Below, piece after piece: positions 1-11,364 of a DNA stretch of 64,000 nucleotides. The position numbers and the translations under genes are program-made. This DNA is from Morella rubra (Eukaryota > Streptophyta > Magnoliopsida > Fagales > Myricaceae): positions 29,895,374 to 29,959,373 of the forward strand of contig CM025850.1 of NCBI GenBank assembly GCA_003952965.2, read 5' to 3'. A model generated the notes under the pieces. It ran no database searches, was not told the DNA's origin, and worked only from the letters and a program-made list of their open reading frames with translations. Position 1 is the first letter of the stretch; every line of letters starts with the position of its first letter.

Positions 1-844
1 CATGATACTCTTAACTTCAAAGTTTCAATGCCATTTTCTTTCTTGGAGAAACCATGCTTCATCAACTGCACTATCAGCAGATTATGCCGGTACACTTTCA
101 GAACCCAACAAACAAAAATCAACCACCCAATGGGAAGATGGAGTGAGCTGATCTACCCATGTTCGCCCATCATTTTGTGTTGTTCTTAACTTTTTTCTTC
201 CCCTTTGGTGCTTACAGTTTACCCTGTCAATTGAGACCTTAACCCGACATTAAGGCTTATATCTTTCACGTTGTCCTAATACTACCTCATCCTGAATGCC
301 AGAAGGGGAAGCGGGATAGCTGTGTTCAATCTACAGGACAATGAGAGAGCAACAGTCACAGAGAGACAGAAGGAGAGGAAGAGAAGAGAAAGGGAGGGAG
401 ACACAAAGAGAGAGAGAGAGAGAGAGAGATGATGGAGGGAGATCGTGAAAAAATGTCTTACAACTCCAATCTAGAAATCGACACCAGGGTTCAGTTTTCT
501 TCCAAAATATCAACCCTCTTAACAAGATGAATAAAGACTACAATCATTGGCTGCAAATTTATATCACTATGTAAAATCTAAATTAATTAATGAACATATT
601 AATCATATGCCAAACAAAAACAAAGATCAACAAAGTTGAGATTAGGCCTAATTGGTGATGACCCTAACCTCTTCCACGTACAACTGGACGTTGTATTGAT
701 CTTTCTTTCATTATGAAGCTGGTAGTTTGATCCACTATACGTTTAATGGTCTACTTCTTCACATCTACCGTGCAATGCATGCAGTTATTGATAGACAAAA
801 AAAAATCATGGTATATACTTTCATGTACTAGCCAAAGCGTTATG
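1..844. other. No gene recognised; possible RabGAP intron or downstream sequence
   Basis: No exon or RNA gene was recognised on either strand. I looked for the missing C-terminal exons of the RabGAP gene (an MWAAD-like block, then an FCVAAI-like block, both known from plant homologues) and did not find them. The stretch is AT-rich with a purine-rich tract near 340-430. If the RabGAP gene is intact it is part of a long intron. Confidence 0.5.
408..429. repeat. (AG)n microsatellite
   Basis: An uninterrupted AG dinucleotide run at the end of a longer purine-rich tract. Confidence 0.9.
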
Positions 845-1060
845 TATGTCCAGTGGAGATCATATTCACTCTGGTACCGTAGTAGGTAAACTTGAAGGGG
901 AAAGAGACATCACTTTAGGCTTAGTTGATTTACTACGTGATGATTTTATTGAAAAAGAGCCTTTCAATACCAGGTATATAAGCAGTGATTTCAAATCCAG
1001 AGGTTAAGCGTACTCGGGCAACTTTATGTAAGGTAGAGTTTGGTTTTTTGGGAGTGATAG
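845..1060. pseudogene. Nuclear plastid DNA insert: rbcL fragment joined to rps12 fragment
   Basis: On the plus strand about 845-959 reads as the conserved interior of the Rubisco large subunit, including [18 protein letters not shown] and [11 protein letters not shown]. Immediately after it, on the minus strand, about 1057-963 reads as plastid ribosomal protein S12, including [28 protein letters not shown] and the start of the next turn. The [15 protein letters not shown] form is plastid type, not mitochondrial. The two genes are not neighbours in plastid genomes, so this is a chimeric insert. Both pieces are short and have substitutions, so they are non-functional. It lies left of the last visible RabGAP exon. 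Confidence 0.88.
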
Positions 1061-1774
1061 TGGATGTCATAGAAAGAAGATCAATATTAAGGCCTAAGTC
1101 GATATTGATACTGTCACCAACAGGAATAAAAAGACTGGGATTAATACTAATCAAATAATTATTTTCATAATCTTCCAGGTGAGATTCCAAGAAGACCTAT
1201 TGGAACCCAGAGAAAAAAAAGAAAGAAAAGACACACTCAGGAAGGGTTTGGTGAAATTTTAAGGTCTCCTATTGCTTTATTTTCTGCTTTTATTTTTTCA
1301 ACTTTCAGCTGGTTTCAAGTTTCTGTGGACACTAGAGTTAAACACAGCTGCCACCAATTACCCAGAAGTGATCCCACAACCAAATCTTAACCCCATATCG
1401 CTTGTAAACTGGCCATAAGCCTTGAATTTCAAGGCTGGCTTACATAAACTATCTCCGGTGCATATTCTAGAAAAGAACAAAGAATTGCTGAAAGCATTCT
1501 TTGTCACAACGCAATCAAGTACAATCATGCTTCAAATGAAGGCTCCAAAGGGACTAACAGCTTTCAGGAGAATCTCTCAATGAATTGCTCCCCTGCCATC
1601 AGTATGTATATAGCAACAAAAAAAATTGCACCAGGCACCTAACCAGTGTCATGACTCTTCTGCATTGTTGTGTAGTCAGACTTGTGTCAAACTGCTGGGT
1701 GTTGCGCCAAATATGACCATCAATAACTAAACACCTATTTTGCTGTTTCCTAGAGGTACTTTGAAAAACTGAAC
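1061..1774. other. Intronic or intergenic stretch, partly of unresolved origin
   Basis: From 1061 to about 1190 the minus strand stays open in the same frame as the rps12 fragment and reads [18 protein letters not shown]. It may be a third organelle-derived piece, but I cannot name it. The remainder has no recognisable gene. Confidence 0.4.
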
Positions 1775-2522
1775 ATTCCAAACCGTAGTTCCCGACCTAT
1801 CCTCCAAATAATCCGCCACCAACGCATCCGGATTCTGAGCCAAGGAGAATAGGAGAGGGAAAGCTAACCTTAGAATGCTCTCTCCACACCAATGATCATG
1901 CCAAAACCAGACTTGAAGCCCACACCCCACCGCAAAAAAGATCCTCTCATAGAAGAATGTCCACCCACTACTAATATGCTTCCACAAGCTCACCCCATAA
2001 GAACCATTAACCACCAGAGTCCTCCATCCCCCCACCTCGCAACCATACTTCTCCAAAATGACATTCCTCCATAAACTATCGGTGTCCGTAGCAAACCGCC
2101 ACAACCACTTCCCAAGTAAGGCCTTATTGAGCAAAGGCAAATGCCGTAGACCCAACCCACCAGCTCTAAAAGGAGAACACACCTTATCCCACCTAATAAG
2201 ATGAAACTTATATCCCTCCCCCCCACTACCCCACAAAATAGTCTCTTTGGAGCTTTTCCAATCTGTTAGCTACCACCAGGGGGATAGGAAAAAGAGACAT
2301 GAAATAAGTAGGAAGGCTGGAAAGCGTGGACTTGATAAGAGTGATTCTGCCCGCATTCGAAAGGTAAAAACACTTCCAACTAGCCAATCTCCTATCAACC
2401 TGCTCAATAATACCATCCCATATGCGTGGACTCTTGTATCTCGCCCCAACTGTTGCCTCTGTTGCTTTGTATCTTTGCTTTTGCTTTTTAATAAGATTGG
2501 CTTACTTATCAAAAAATAAAAA
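1775..2522. mobile_element. Truncated plant LINE with inverted 5' part
   Basis: The minus strand from about 2455 down to 1780 encodes the C-terminal part of a plant L1-type reverse transcriptase and the region after it: YKSPRIWDGIIEQVDRRLA, then GRITLIKSTLSSLPTYF and MSLFPIPLVVANRLEKLQRD, then FHLIRWDKVCSPFRAGGLG and NKALLGKWLWRFATD. Several stops and frame changes interrupt it. From about 2456 to 2522 the plus strand reads like a plant LINE 3' end, with a pyrimidine-rich stretch, TTAATAAGATTGG and TTACTTATCAAAAAATAAAAAA. So the coding part and the tail point in opposite directions, the signature of twin-primed insertion. I found no clear target-site duplication. It sits in the RabGAP intron just after exon 7. 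Confidence 0.82.
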
Positions 2523-2585
2523 ATGCCACAAATTTGCACTTAGTTTACTGCATCCAGTCACAGAGAACAATTAAAGAGCACATAC

Positions 2586-5500
2586 CTCCCACATAGAAAG
2601 AGCTTCATTGAAGGATAACTCCCGACGGAAGAGTACCAGCAGCATCCGGAATGCAAAATGAAGGCTTTCGGCACCTATGTGGGACAGGTGTGCAAACATT
2701 TCTCTGTCTGTGAGTTCCATGATCTGCCACAATGCTTGCAATTGTTTCATCACTCCAGTTGGTCCCTCCATCTGAAAATTTTCACGCTGGAGAGTTGCAA
2801 AAAGGGTGTGTCATTGATAGAGAGTAGCATTATCTATGTTAACAACTTTGGCAAGTTTAGTAATACCATTCTTCTCAAAAGCATCTCAAAGCACCAAAAA
2901 GCATCAGCATTATCCTCAAAGAGAACAACGAAAGGAGACAGCAGGTCACTCATACCTAAAATCAGGTTTCCAAGTGAACAAAAAATGCATTACTTAATGC
3001 TTAAACCTCACAGTATAAATTGGATGCTTAAAGAAATTTTTCAAAAAAGTCCTGCAAACTAAAAGGTGCAAAGGAAAAATAAAAACCACAACCTTGACAA
3101 TAACCAGTTGCAGGATCAACCCATGCGTAAACAGCAAGGATATCTGACATCCTAGCTAAGTTTCTTGTATCCTCATAAAATTCAAGATGACTATCCGTTC
3201 TTACAACATCAACAACTGTAAAAGTACAAATTTTGTCAGCTCAGGCAAGTAGCTCAAGAAGAATATCTAATTATGACATTAGCATAACAACCGCCCTTTG
3301 TTCAAGTTGGAAGAAAAAGAATCACCAGGGTTACCTATCCGGTGCAGAGTCCAAAGCCATTCTGATACTCTGTCTTCACTGGCGGCCCCTCCTTGAGATG
3401 TGATTGAACTTACCACTGCTGTCTGTGGTACATCTGATATTCTCAATTGATTTACCATTTCTGTTTCATACAACATAGTATGGGAGAGCAATATTGATTC
3501 ATGGGCATCAGGACAGACCATCTCAATTCCAGAATCAATAGGAGGCGAGGCATTGGTAGATTGCGAACCATTTAATTCTATAATCAGGTCTTCGTTGTTA
3601 GTAATTTGAAAACTGTGCATTCCATCATCATCAAATCTTGCCTTGAGTTGTGTAGGAAGTTTATCATCATGCAATTCGCATGATCTTTTATTTTCACCAC
3701 TCTTGTCAAACAAATCAGTGACAGGTAAAGGAGGAAAAACAAAATAATCTTCAGGTGCACACTGTGATCCATCTGCTTCTCTCCCTATTTTTGGGGAACC
3801 ACAGTTGCATGGACCAGAAGTAGTTATATAACAAGACGAGTCATATGCTCCACTATCTGTGCTTCCCCTCACGCTGACAAGGTCAGCTGAATTGCTGGAG
3901 CTTTCTCTTTGGCATGCATATGACATGTCTGTAAAATTATAATTCCAATCACAACGGCTCACTAAGTTAGCATTATCAATAGAAGCTTTTGTACTTTCCA
4001 CTTTAGGTTCCCTTCTCCTGTCATCTTTAGAGGATGTCCTCATATCCATTACTTTTGAACCCACAACATAGGCAAGTGAACCAGTTCCTATACTTGAATG
4101 CATCATTTGGCATTCCCTTATCAGGTCCTTGTAACGTTCCCTGCATATGAAGTACTATGAGACGACATCATTAGAAGCTTTAATATCTCTTACATGGGAT
4201 GTGACTGACACAACTTCCATTGCTCCAAAGACCTCAAACGAGCTTAACACTTTCTTATACATTTCAGACACAGCATCAATTGCACTTAACACCTCAAACA
4301 AGCTTCACACTTTCTTAAACTTATCAGACACCTTCAATCCATTGTAGACAACACACGGGTAAAACAAGGCAACTAACACATTAACTTTGGAGTTCTAACC
4401 AATGTATCTTCTACCTTCATGGCAATGCGAAAAAAAAAAAAAACAGCTAGCAACAGCAGGAGCACCAACTTGATAAAAAATAGTTCTTTCAGCTGGTTAA
4501 GATGCTAGACATCCATAATTCAGCATACCAAGCATAACGAAGTAAAGTTGAGTAGCAAGATGGAGTATGTAAACAATTCAAGGAAATTGGGAGATTGAAC
4601 TACATCCACATGTGTGAAGTGGAGTGCCATCAGAATTAAACATGAACATAATTTAACCAGCAAAATCAATCATATATCTTTTCCAAGCAACACAGCCAAA
4701 GTAGAGGGCAGAAAAAGAAAAAATATCAGCACTTAATATGGATGCAAAGGAGTATAGACCTCCGGGCTGTCCGCAGTTGCTTTCGGTACTCAGCAGTGCT
4801 TCCCAGCTTATAACAACCAAGTAGAAATTCCCAAACTTCTGGCCTTATAGATGGATCCACCCCCTATCACACATTAAAAGTGTACAATTATGATTGTAAG
4901 GTGGAACCCAAAAATTCAGAGAAGTAAATCTACTAAAAATGGTAATTAAAAATAGATCCTGGCCATCAAGCCTATTAATGAAACAACATACCCCCAACAC
5001 AATCATCTTGAGTGCCTTTTGGAAACCAAAAATCTTCCCATCACTATCAAAAGTTGCCTGCCACTTTTCTGGCTTAAGCATTTTGTTCACCTGCATCAGT
5101 AAGAACGATGAAGTCTCATAACCAAACTACCTTCTACTTAAATAATGGTAACCATAATAATAATAATCATTTGTGTAGTAATAAAATCAAAAGTACGTGT
5201 TAGTAAAAAAAAAAGAATATCCAAACTAATTCTGAATCCCTCTTCGAATTCACTTAAAGTTACATAGAGAAAGGAAAATAAAATAGTGAAGATTACTTAT
5301 ACTCGACACCAGAAAAAAAAAAACAAAGAGGAAGAAGAAGAATTAAAATGATCATTGTATAAAGAAGATTCTCAAAGTCCTTTCTCCAGATCTCATAGGT
5401 ATTCACATGAACTACATTCTTTGACCCTAAGGCTCTCCAAGCCACAGTGCAGTCATTGTCCTTTACTGCTTCAACTGTAACAGCCTACGAAAGTGCAAAC

Positions 5501-6541
5501 TGCCACACAATGTTCAAAAAAGAACTAGTCAAAATTGCTTTTGAAGCTCCTTGGGTCATTGTAAGGCTTAGTTCTACCTAGTGTGGATAAAATGTGTAAC
5601 TTGACACTTTTTCCTTTCCCACTCTATGCAGAACTCAAGAAATCGTGACAATAAAGACAGAATTTCAAGAGTGGCAACTTCCGAAGTCCAACGATAGGGA
5701 TGTAACCATCTGTCTTTTCTTGAACATCCACTGGCATATAAAGAAAAACCATATATAGCAGCTATGCAGTTGATTTTGACACCACTGAGCATCTGTCCTT
5801 GCCCCAAAATCTCACACCTTTCCCCAATATACCAGTACCACTGAGTGCAATAATGAGATCCATATCCTATGTATATATTGAGAGAGAGAGAGAGAGATGG
5901 CCTGCCATGGCTTGCATAAATTGTTCATCCTTCAGCTCTTACAGAAAAACAGTCTTCACTGCAAGTTTGCAGCGACCATGCAGAGACTGCTGGAACAGGC
6001 AGAAACACGCGGTTCCTTATGAGATTCATTTCCTAAAGTATAAGTATTATACTGTCTACTTAACAGAAGATTTATGTAAAATTCGTTCTTACTCTCCTTA
6101 TAGAATCGTCTTATATTGTGATTTCTGCAGTTATTTCATCACAAACATTCAAGACAGTCAGAGGGTTGATAAAAAAGTTGTGTTACGAATTGTGTTACAA
6201 TCAGCAAGATTGCTCGTATGTTGCTTTCAGAACAAGATGCAGCAATGCCAGTTTCATCCTATTTCATAAAATCTTGTCTGAACTTTAAGCACCACTCACG
6301 ACATAAAAATCCACGTGACTTTAATCTTGGTTGTTGCATAACCCAAAGAGTAGAGCACAGAGGGTGGAAAATAAAAAGATAAATTGTAGTTGGAGAGTCT
6401 TACAGCTATAACAACCTTTATAGGCGATTGAGAGAGGCAGGGGTCGCCAATGTCGCGCCCCACAGAACTCACTTTTTGCGAATTCACACCCCTGGCTTTC
6501 GCGCAATTCCATTGCCTGTCCTCCTCTCTCCCACAAGACAT
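2586..6541 (-). CDS. TBC-domain Rab GTPase-activating protein (5' seven exons; 3' end outside window)
   Basis: Stimulates GTP hydrolysis by Rab GTPases in membrane traffic; cytosolic or peripheral membrane protein. Coding exons on the minus strand are 6541-6404, 5090-4992, 4863-4760, 4140-3335, 3215-3093, 2955-2867 and 2786-2586. All junctions are GT-AG and in phase, giving 520 codons. The start ATG gives MSCGREEDRQWNCAKARG, as in plant homologues. Residues about 47-115 (KMLKPEKWQATF, GGVDPSIRPEVWEFLLGCY) open the TBC domain. A long serine/acidic insert follows in exon 4. The arginine finger is R388 in IVVDVVRT and the glutamine finger Q423 in TGYCQGMSD, so the active site looks intact. Exon 7 ends at EALSMWE with a GT donor. 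The remaining helices of the domain and the C-terminus must lie left of the window or be lost. Intron 1 carries a duplicated segment and the intron after exon 7 carries a LINE. Confidence 0.93.
5140..5890. repeat. Segmental duplicate, copy A (in RabGAP intron 1)
   Basis: Closely matches 11365-11995 in the same orientation for most of its length, apart from small indels and about 110 bp (near 5710-5840) absent from the other copy. On the minus strand both copies keep open stretches with protein-like character, for example DNDCTVAWRALGSKNVVHVN and ATLEILSLLSRFLEFC, so they may be fragments of an old host gene. I do not recognise the family. It is not part of the RabGAP coding sequence. Confidence 0.8.
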
Positions 6542-6837
6542 CACAGTCTCCAAAACCCCTCCCTACTCTTTTTCACCTTCTCTACCTTCAGCAACTACAG
6601 AAGAGAAAAAATAAAACACTAACTAGATCAATAAAATAAAATTTGGGGTGCGGAAAGCAAGCACCTTCAACAACTTGAAAAAAAAAATGAGAAAATGTTT
6701 CTTGGTCACCCAAAAATTACAAACGGAATTTGATCGCAGGAAACCTCTGAAATCAAATTAGAGAAAGCACGAATAAAGAATCTAGTCGGACGATGATCGG
6801 ATCATTGATGGAATCGAAAACTCCCATGTATTGTTGT

Positions 6838-6868
<31 letters not shown>

Positions 6869-7030
6869 GAGAGATCGGATTACCTGATGTAAGAGAAGCT
6901 TGGAGTGTGGATGTGAGAATTTGAGAGCAAGTGATCTGTGAAATTTCAGAGATTAGGTAGGCATTTAGAACAACAGGAGGAGCTCCTCCCACACCATTTA
7001 GACACAGCAGACCGTTTCCTCTCGCCTGGT
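6542..7030 (-). promoter_or_regulatory. RabGAP 5' leader and likely leader intron
   Basis: Upstream of the ATG the minus strand shows a donor (CATCAG|GTAATCC at about 6884/6883) and a plausible acceptor (TTTCAG at about 6747), which would give a 137-bp leader intron containing the (GA)n run at 6839-6874. The leader exon would begin somewhere about 6950-7030. The splice sites are seen; their use and the transcription start are inferred. Confidence 0.5.
6839..6874. repeat. (GA)n microsatellite
   Basis: GA run with one GTGA interruption, within the putative RabGAP leader intron. Confidence 0.9.
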
Positions 7031-7500
7031 ATCCGTTTACTATTTCCCTTTTTATATTCCTTTTTATATTTTCCTTTCTTCCTCGAAGTGGCAAAAGGTC
7101 AAACAGACATGAGAAAAACCACACACAACAACTATATTATATATGTTTTAACAAAAAATAAGGGAAATATTTTTATTCAAATTATAAGGGAAATGAAGTT
7201 CTTTGTTTTCTTTTTTCTTTTTATCATTTAGAGTAAGGCCTATCTTTGTTGGTCTTTTGATTTTTAATAATATTGTATAGTTCTATGTTTTCTTTTTCTG
7301 TGATTTAGAGTAAGCCTTATCTTTAGTTTTAATACTCTCCATCTTTCCAGCTAATGAAAATATTTCATTTTTTAAAATATAAAATTTTAGAAAATATTTC
7401 CAACCAAAAACTTTCAGTTTTTTTTTTTAATTATTTTAGTAACGAAAAAAATGCATTAGCCCACTAGTCTTTATTAGTTTCTCAAGAAATACATACATTT
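7031..7500. other. No gene; AT-rich upstream region
   Basis: AT-rich sequence upstream of the RabGAP leader. No exon, RNA gene or mobile element was recognised. Confidence 0.4.
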
Positions 7501-7665
7501 GTATAGTATTTGGGAAGTTAAAATTTTAATAAAATTTTACTTTTATCAAACATATTTTAAAATTTTATCTTTATTTTTATCACTCATTTACCAATTCTAA
7601 TGCACCTCTTTTTTAATATCAATATAAAATTTTACTAAAATTTTATACCCAGGCACTATTGATTA
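7501..7665. mobile_element. Possible small AT-rich MITE
   Basis: Imperfect inverted repeat: ATAGTATTTGGG followed by AAAATTTTAATAAAATTTTA at the left, and the complement of ATAGTGCCTGGG with the same A/T block at the right. Length about 160 bp. The low-complexity arms make this tentative; no certain target duplication. Confidence 0.45.
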
Positions 7666-7933
7666 GAAAGAGCCGCCAGCCGGCATCAATCTCATAATAA
7701 AAAGATCTAAATCAATTAAGAGGATTCTCAAATCCATGGATAGTATAACTATTTACCAATTTAAGCCATCCTATATATCTATTTTATTATTCAGCCATTA
7801 GTTAGTTGGCTCTATTGTCGACTTTGACATATAGATAACCTAAGCTTTATTGTAGAATTAGCTCATAAAATGTTATGTTTGCTATACAACAAAAAAATTC
7901 ACTGTAAGAGCAATTTGCAAAAGAAATAAATAT

Positions 7934-8442
7934 GAGACAATATCATATAGTTCACCATCTAATTATGGGCCAATTTCAATCTTGCTCCCCTAACTATGCA
8001 AACAGTTATTTACTTCTTCTAACTTTCGAAAATCATCAATGTACACTTCTATCTAAATCGAGTGTTAAGTCAGACGGAAACACATGTAAAATGACCGAAA
8101 TTCCCCTCCAAGACAAAATTACTAAAAATATTAAAAAAATTCATTAAAAATAAAAAATTAATATTTGAAAAGGTAATTTTTTTAAATAAATCTATTGAAA
8201 CTCTATTTCAGTAATCTATTTATTTTTAATTTATTTCTCAATTATTTATTTATTTTTTTAAATTGTCTTTGAGGGGCATTTCGGTCATTTTATATGTGTT
8301 TCCGTTTGACTTAACGGTTGATTTGGATGAAGAGTGTACATTGATGATTTTTAAAAGTTAGAGGACGTAAATCGTCATTTTCATAGATAGAGACGAGTTT
8401 GAAATTGGCATATAGTTATGTGGTGAACAATGATTTTATCCC
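7934..8442. mobile_element. Foldback MITE, probably Mutator-like, 9-bp target duplication
   Basis: The element is an inverted repeat over nearly its whole 509 bp. The left arm (about 7934-8140, containing GTTCACCATCTAATTATGGG and GACGGAAACACATGTAAAATGACC) matches the reverse complement of the right arm (about 8245-8442). The AT-rich centre is about 100 bp. Flanks AATAAATAT (7925-7933) and AATAAATCT (8443-8451) agree at 8 of 9 bases, the duplication length of Mutator-like elements. There is no coding capacity. Family assignment rests only on duplication length and long arms. Confidence 0.75.
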
Positions 8443-8445
8443 AAT

Positions 8446-8781
8446 AAATCTATTTTTCACCCATAGAAGTTTGACACATTGCACCATTCAGCTACCAATC
8501 TTAGACAATCGCATCTGTCAATTATCAATCCTAGATAATTTGCCCTCATCAATTTTTCAGATCAAAATGACATAGTGCTCTTGGCTCATTTTGTACATAT
8601 TGAAGATATTATTGTTAATTCATTAAATCATCAAGAGTGTTATTGTCAAAGAAATTGTGCAAATTGTCTAACATTGATAGTTGAGGAGTGTAAAATGTAT
8701 AATATGTCAAAACTAGTAATTTATGGTGTAATATGTCAAATTCCCTAAAATTGATGAGTGAAAAATTGTATTTGTCCCTTA
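8446..8781. mobile_element. Second foldback MITE directly adjoining the first
   Basis: Inverted repeat of about 336 bp with the axis near 8600-8620. The left arm reads ATTTTTCACCCAT, then TTGACACATTGCACC and CAATCTTAGACAAT; the right arm complement reads ATTTTTCACTCATC, TTTGACATATTACACC and CAATGTTAGACAAT. The arms are diverged, so it is older than its neighbour or decayed. Left boundary uncertain by several bases because it abuts the previous element. Confidence 0.6.
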
Positions 8782-11364
8782 AAAAAAATGAAAGAAAGGA
8801 ATAGCTAGCGCTTGTTTACCTTAAATATAGAGTAGAGTGTATAGATAAATCTTTTTTCAGTAGATTGTCTAATTAGCTCATTTCATGTCGTCTTCAGATT
8901 TAAGTAGTTTTTTTTTTTTTTTTTAAATATAACCTGATTTGCCTACCTTCTTACCATGATACCTAGGTAAACATCCTTTCCGCTGATTTTCTCTGTTCTA
9001 TCAATTTGTATCGCTCATGGCCTAGTCTATAGTTTTGGAGGAAAAAAAAAAGGTTTTTGTGAATGAAAAGTACTAATGTGTAAAATGTATTATCAGGAAT
9101 TAAAGAAAATTGGTAAGAGTGTAAAATTGGTATTGCGAAATAAGTAAAAGTTGCACTATCTATGAGACACCTAGGAGTAAAGTTACAGTACATGTTACAT
9201 AATAGGTCTGAAGAGGGTAAGAACTCATGAAATTGAATAATAATAATAATAAAACTCTCTTTAACCAATCAGCAAAAGATAAAGTTGGAGAATTTGCGGA
9301 TGTCCAGGGAACCATTTGTGCCTACCTGCCGCAAAATAATTCTAGGGGCATGATAGGAAGAGGGTTCAGAAATTGCATGATTATTTTAGTTAAGGAAGCA
9401 TAAAAGATCATTTGATGAGTGATTTTTTTTTTTTCAGAAAAGAAAAAATTCTGTATAGGTTTTGGGTGTTTCTTGAGAGTAATGGAATTGGGATATTACT
9501 TGGCTTTTGGAGAGCTGTGTAACTAACACTCTAACAGGGTCTTTCTTTGTACATATTGCAATGTCCTGAGCCTCCAAATAGTTTTTGGAAGCCAAATGGA
9601 GTTCCAAGCAGTTGATATGAAATTATGTTTTTTTTTTTGTCCTTTTAAAAATCCACTAGAATTTTTTTAAAATTTTGTCGAACAAGGAAAGGCAAGTTTT
9701 TGAAAGGAGAAAAGATGACATAATATATGATGAGATGGCTAAAGCTATAGACTTAAAAAACAAGATCGACTTGTTGACTTTAGTTCACAATCGATATTTT
9801 TTATGATTATAATAAAATATAGTAAATTTAAAAAATAAGTATTTTCAAAAATAAAGAGACATCAATTAAGAGCTAAATGATAAGCATTAAAAAATCTTAA
9901 AAAGTAAGGAGTTAAAAGCATGAAGATCTTAGAGTATTGATTATGCCAAAAAAATTGGGCCCACCACGAGGTCCGTTCATCAAATAGCCTAGGAGGATTG
10001 GGTCAAGAGCAAGATTGAGTTGGGCTCAGCAAAAGGATCTTGTTTTTATAGAAAGAACAAAATATCAAAAGGGAGCTTCCGCTTGAGAGTCAGCTTCGTC
10101 AGTTTTTTTCTCTTTGTTCTTAGTTCATAATATGTCCATGAATCTGTGAAAAATCATAACTTAGAGCAGAAGTCATACCTCACTTTGTCTTTTTTCCTCT
10201 TGTCATGTTAAACCATCCGATCTGCCTCAGCTGGAGGCTAGCGCCACCTAATAGGTGTTGAGGTGTCCAAGGCCTATTAGGATAAATTTATACTTTAGGA
10301 CCCCATGACACCGTATCAGATAGATGTCAGATTGTTGAATCCAGGGACCTCACCTCTTGGGATGAGATTTGATGGGCGGCCTACTCCCTTTTGGGATATA
10401 GGGCCTCATCAAGTCTCAGGGAGCTTTTTGCATTGTACCCGATTGGGCCGATTATTTCTCCTCGATCGAGTATTATTTGTAACTCCATACCTCATTAAAT
10501 TCTAATGTTTGATATACATTCACTTGTCAAGTATTTAAAAAAAAACAGTTTTAATTCAAATTTTCATAGCTTATTAGATTTCTAAAATTGAAAATTTTAA
10601 TTTAAAATATGCATATTTAAAAAAAAGAAATTCATTTCAAAACTTTGAGTTGTTAGAAAATGAGCAAAATGAATTGAAGTATGAAAATGATTTACTAAAA
10701 TAAAATAAAAGGCTTTGAATTGTGCAGTAGTTCCAAAATTGGGTTCCTTTGTTCGTCTACCTTATTTTCCAGCTGCTAGTTCATAAAAACGGTACGTTTC
10801 ATCGGGGTTGGTTTCCTTTGATGGCCTTCCCTCACAATTTCCATCGTTACACTTACCATCGCAGTAAGTTCTCTCTCTCTTTTTTTTTTTTTTTTTCTTT
10901 CTTCTTTCTTTACAACTTTCGTTCTATGCTGTTTTCCTTGGAATGACAGATTTCTGATGTAACTTTGGAAATGTTAGTTTTCCTTGTTTGTATTTGATTT
11001 TTTTATGGGGCTAAGCAAGTAGAATAGTCTCTCTCTTTCTCTCGCTCATATTTTTTCCAAAAAAATTACATATTGCTAACTTGAGTATTTTGGCCTTCAC
11101 AGATCATCTGGTGACAACATCTAGTGGCGGAGCCATAAATCAAGTCTTGGAGGAGCGTAGTGATCATAGAGGAGAATAAATGATAAAGATGATGTTCGTC
11201 AATAACAAATATTCACTTTTTTTGAGAAAATATTTTGAAAGTAAAAAAATTCACATCTAAATATCTAAAATATCAAAAAGTTCAATGCAAACTCTAACAT
11301 ATTTTTACACAAACTCTAACACCTTTTATAAAAACTCAATCAAACTATTTAGTACTTAAACAAG
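8782..11364. other. No supported gene; AT-rich intergenic
   Basis: No convincing exon chain or RNA gene. The only gene-like trace is at 10822-10864 on the plus strand: ATG, a short open stretch (MAFPHNFHRYTYHR) and a good donor (CGCA|GTAAGT), with an acceptor-like TTCACAG at 11095-11101. The continuation soon hits a stop, so I treat it as chance or a dead exon. The moderately GC-rich block at 10200-10500 resembles no family I know. Confidence 0.45.

Noticed and set aside
408-429. Possible CRISPR or regulatory array in the AG repeat
   Set aside because: Simple dinucleotide repeat in plant DNA; no spacer structure.
2247-2519. Plus-strand open frame of 90 codons near 2.4 kb
   Set aside because: It is antisense to the LINE reverse-transcriptase fragment and ends in the LINE tail.
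5799-6269. 156-codon plus-strand open stretch within RabGAP intron 1
   Set aside because: Antisense to a gene, begins in the duplicated segment, runs through a GA repeat and has no recognisable domain.
10822-11160. Possible two-exon gene start (MAFPHNFHRYTYHR with good donor)
   Set aside because: The continuation after the only acceptor meets a stop within about 25 codons; nothing recognisable.
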